Origin: Bdellovibrio sp. SKB1291214
GTDB taxonomy: Bacteria; Bdellovibrionota; Bdellovibrionia; Bdellovibrionales; Bdellovibrionaceae
Assembly (NCBI RefSeq): GCF_002209355.2
Contig: NZ_CP106855.1
Location: 620,001-684,000 of the forward strand
Direction of reading: 5' to 3'
DNA: 64,000 bases
Shown here: piece after piece, positions 62,009 to 64,000 of the stretch
Numbering within the stretch: the first letter of the stretch is position 1
How the letters are laid out: the number at the start of each line of letters is the position of its first letter
Notes under the pieces: generated by a model
What the model was told of the DNA's origin: nothing
Database searches by the model: none
The model's input: the letters and a program-made list of their open reading frames with translations, nothing else
Program-made: the position numbers and the translations under genes

Positions 62009-63903
62009 TGCACTGTCCTCGCATACTTGAAATACACACCCGAAAGCGGCGGCAATGTCAGCATCAGGCTGTGCTGCCTTCCATGTGCAGGTTGAGGATT
62101 TGATGTAACTTCTCCGAAATTTCCGTGACCGCTGCCACCAAAGATTTCCGCGTCTGAATTTAAAATTTCTTTCCAAATTCCGGGTTGATCAACCCCCACT
62201 TCATAATTGTAGCGCGGGATAGGTGTCAGATTGAAAATACAAAGGACCGTGTTTTTATCGCCATCGCGGCGGAAAAAACTAAAAACACTGTTGTTGGCAT
62301 CACTCGCATCTAACCATTCAAAACCTGCTGCTGAAAAATCCAGTTCGTGCAGCGCAGATTCTTGGCGATAAACATGGTTCAAATCCTTAATTAAGGATTG
62401 GATTTGAGCATGGGGCTTTTCTTGAGTCAGATGCCAATCCAAACTGCCATCGTGATTCCATTCAGTTTTTTGCGCAAATTCACAGCCCATAAAAAGAAGT
62501 TTTTTACCTGGCATTGCATACATATAAGAATAAAGAGCCCGCAGATTTGCGAACTTTTGCCATTCATCCCCACTCATCTTTTCATAGACAGAGCCTTTAC
62601 CGTAAACGACCTCATCGTGAGAGATGGAAAGAATAAAGTTTTCATTAAAAGCGTACATCATTCTAAAAGTCAGTTGATTCTGATGATGACGACGATGGAT
62701 TGAATTTTTACGGAAGTATTCAAAGGTGTCATGCATCCACCCCATATCCCATTTCATTCCAAACCCTAACCCCCCTGCATATGTTGGCGCAGAAACTTTG
62801 GGCCATGCTGTAGATTCTTCAGCGATTGTGTGCACATCTGGAAACTGTGAATAGACGGCTTCATTAAGGTCTTTTAAAAATTCGATGGCTTCAATGTTTT
62901 CTCTTCCACCGAATCGGTTGGGGATCCATTCTCCTGTTTTTCGAGAGTAGTCCAGATATAACATCGAAGCCACGGCATCAACCCGCAGTCCGTCTACATG
63001 ATATTTCTCCAGCCAGAAAATCGCACTGGAAATCAGAAAACTACGAACCTCATGTCGTCCATAATTGAAAATCAAACTGTTCCAATCTGGGTGAAATCCC
63101 AAGCGAGGATCTTCGTGCTCGAAAAGATGAGTGCCATTGAAACGAGACAGAGCAAAGGAGTCCTCTGGAAAATGTGACGGAACCCAATCCATTATCACGC
63201 CAATATTTTCTTGGTGAAGGCGATCAATCAGATACATCAAATCCTGAGGAGTGCCGTAACGGCACGTCGGTGCAAAGTAGCCCGTGGTTTGATATCCCCA
63301 AGATCCATAAAATGGATGCTCCATAATCGGCATAAACTCCACATGGGAAAACCCCATGTCTTTCACGTAGCGCGGTAGTTCCTCAGCCAGCTCTCGATAG
63401 GTTAAGCTGCGCCCCCCTTGCTCTGGATTTCGTCTCCACGATCCTAAATGGATTTCGTAAATAGACATGCCTTGATTCGTGTTCTGCAGATGCTTCCGAT
63501 TTTCCATCCATTCTTGATCTTGCCATTGGTAATCAAGATTCCAGATTTTGCTGGCTGTTTTTGGCGCTTCCTCACTGTAGAAAGCGTAGGGATCCGCCTT
63601 TTCAATTTTATGCCCCTGAGGAGACGTAATAATAAATTTATAATTATGCCCGTGCACAGCTTGTGGAACAAAACCACTCCACACACCCGAAGTCCCTTCG
63701 GTGCGCAATGCATACTGCTCGCGATTCCAATAATTGAAATCGCCCGTGACATGAACTTCTTTTGCTCCAGGAGCCCAAACCGAGAACCACGTCCCTTCGG
63801 CTCCGTCTTTAACGTCTAAATGTGCACCCATACGTAAATAAGACCTATAGTTTGTTCCTTCATTGAACAGATAAATGTCGTCTGAGGTCAGAAGCGTGTC
63901 CAT
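62005..63903 (-). CDS. glgB: 1,4-alpha-glucan branching enzyme
   Basis: The product has 632 residues, a normal GlgB without the extra N-terminal CBM48. It makes alpha-1,6 branches in glycogen. The order is LFNEGTNYRSYLRMGAHL, FSVWAPGAKEVHVTGDFNYW (CBM48), YEIHLGSWRR, GLRVDAVASMLYLD (Asp), HTIAEESTAWP (Glu) and SISHDEVVYGKGS (Asp). GGAAAG lies before the ATG. It shares the operon with treZ and treY, so stored glucan can be turned to trehalose. Confidence 0.94.
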   Translation of the reverse strand: MDTLLTSDDIYLFNEGTNYRSYLRMGAHLDVKDGAEGTWFSVWAPGAKEVHVTGDFNYWNREQYALRTEGTSGVWSGFVPQAVHGHNYKFIITSPQGHKIEKADPYAFYSEEAPKTASKIWNLDYQWQDQEWMENRKHLQNTNQGMSIYEIHLGSWRRNPEQGGRSLTYRELAEELPRYVKDMGFSHVEFMPIMEHPFYGSWGYQTTGYFAPTCRYGTPQDLMYLIDRLHQENIGVIMDWVPSHFPEDSFALSRFNGTHLFEHEDPRLGFHPDWNSLIFNYGRHEVRSFLISSAIFWLEKYHVDGLRVDAVASMLYLDYSRKTGEWIPNRFGGRENIEAIEFLKDLNEAVYSQFPDVHTIAEESTAWPKVSAPTYAGGLGFGMKWDMGWMHDTFEYFRKNSIHRRHHQNQLTFRMMYAFNENFILSISHDEVVYGKGSVYEKMSGDEWQKFANLRALYSYMYAMPGKKLLFMGCEFAQKTEWNHDGSLDWHLTQEKPHAQIQSLIKDLNHVYRQESALHELDFSAAGFEWLDASDANNSVFSFFRRDGDKNTVLCIFNLTPIPRYNYEVGVDQPGIWKEILNSDAEIFGGSGHGNFGEVTSNPQPAHGRQHSLMLTLPPLSGVYFKYARTVQ

Positions 63904-64000
63904 GCTCTTTCCATTTCTTGCGCATATGCGCGAGTCGATTAATAAAATTATTCACTTCAGAACTTTGGCTCCACTCTTCGACGGAGAATTTAAGTTTCCG
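63860..64000 (-). CDS. 3' end of an unidentified gene upstream of glgB (partial)
   Basis: A frame is open from the right edge to a TGA at 63860-63862, giving the last 46 residues. It is basic and helical (VNNFINRLAHMRKKWKEHG) and overlaps the glgB start by 44 bases. The segment is a little like the end of a GH13 domain, so another glucan enzyme is possible, but too little is visible to say. The long overlap leaves room for doubt. Confidence 0.45.
   Translation of the reverse strand, partial: RKLKFSVEEWSQSSEVNNFINRLAHMRKKWKEHGHASDLRRHLSVQ

Noticed and set aside
1-64000. CRISPR array
   Set aside because: No regularly spaced direct repeats of 24-40 bases were noticed, and there are no cas genes.

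Overview
The window looks like chromosomal DNA of a Bdellovibrio-type predatory bacterium (Bdellovibrionota). I infer this from gene content, not from a marker gene. There are many small secreted proteins and lipoproteins, several extracellular proteases and a nuclease, a TIGR02147/DUF4423 regulator, a FliA-like promoter, a bifunctional PutA, and an aryl-polyene pigment cluster with its own ammonia-lyase. Base composition is roughly balanced. Genes are dense, mostly with clear Shine-Dalgarno sites and short overlaps. I see no CRISPR array, rRNA or prophage. The one tRNA is tRNA-Arg(UCG).

0-14 kb is mixed housekeeping. It holds a coiled-coil protein with an alpha-crystallin tail, a lone LuxR-type helix-turn-helix protein, a matrixin-like lipoprotein, NAD-type isocitrate dehydrogenase, a lipoprotein coupled to a TraE/TraK-like membrane protein, a histidine kinase, Hsp33 lacking one zinc cysteine, PutA, a frameshifted FKBP-type isomerase and an RRM protein.

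14-20 kb is an accessory region of secreted proteins around a TIGR02147 regulator. Three copies of TTTAC-N6-GTAAA lie upstream of the regulator and of two flanking secreted-protein operons, which suggests a small local regulon. At 20-22 kb come tandem duplicated secreted proteins, a possible 34-residue gene, and a REP-associated-type tyrosine transposase next to a structured inverted-repeat element.

22-36 kb carries secreted and envelope functions. These are endonuclease I, a rhomboid protease with an RDD membrane protein, an S41 peptidase, a Fis-type regulator with a FliA-like promoter, three consecutive trypsin-like lipoproteins, AMP nucleosidase, pirin, the tRNA and a DUF4097 protein.

36-53.8 kb is an aryl-polyene type biosynthetic cluster. 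An ammonia-lyase and an AMP-ligase would supply and activate an aromatic starter. Two ACPs, three full ketosynthases, two small ketosynthase-like proteins, a ketoreductase and two dehydratase domains would build the polyene. A methyltransferase would decorate it. A glycosyltransferase/acyltransferase fusion, a PlsC-type acyltransferase, a LolA-like carrier, an MMPL exporter and a DUF3261 lipoprotein would attach and export it. Unusual features are a NodB-type deacetylase inside the main operon, a ligase-dehydratase fusion, and a Tyr-Leu pair at the lyase selectivity position.

53.9-64 kb holds a lemA/TPM-domain operon, a fused pseudouridine synthase-methyltransferase, and a treY-treZ-glgB operon for trehalose and glycogen metabolism. 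The tail of one more gene runs off the right edge.
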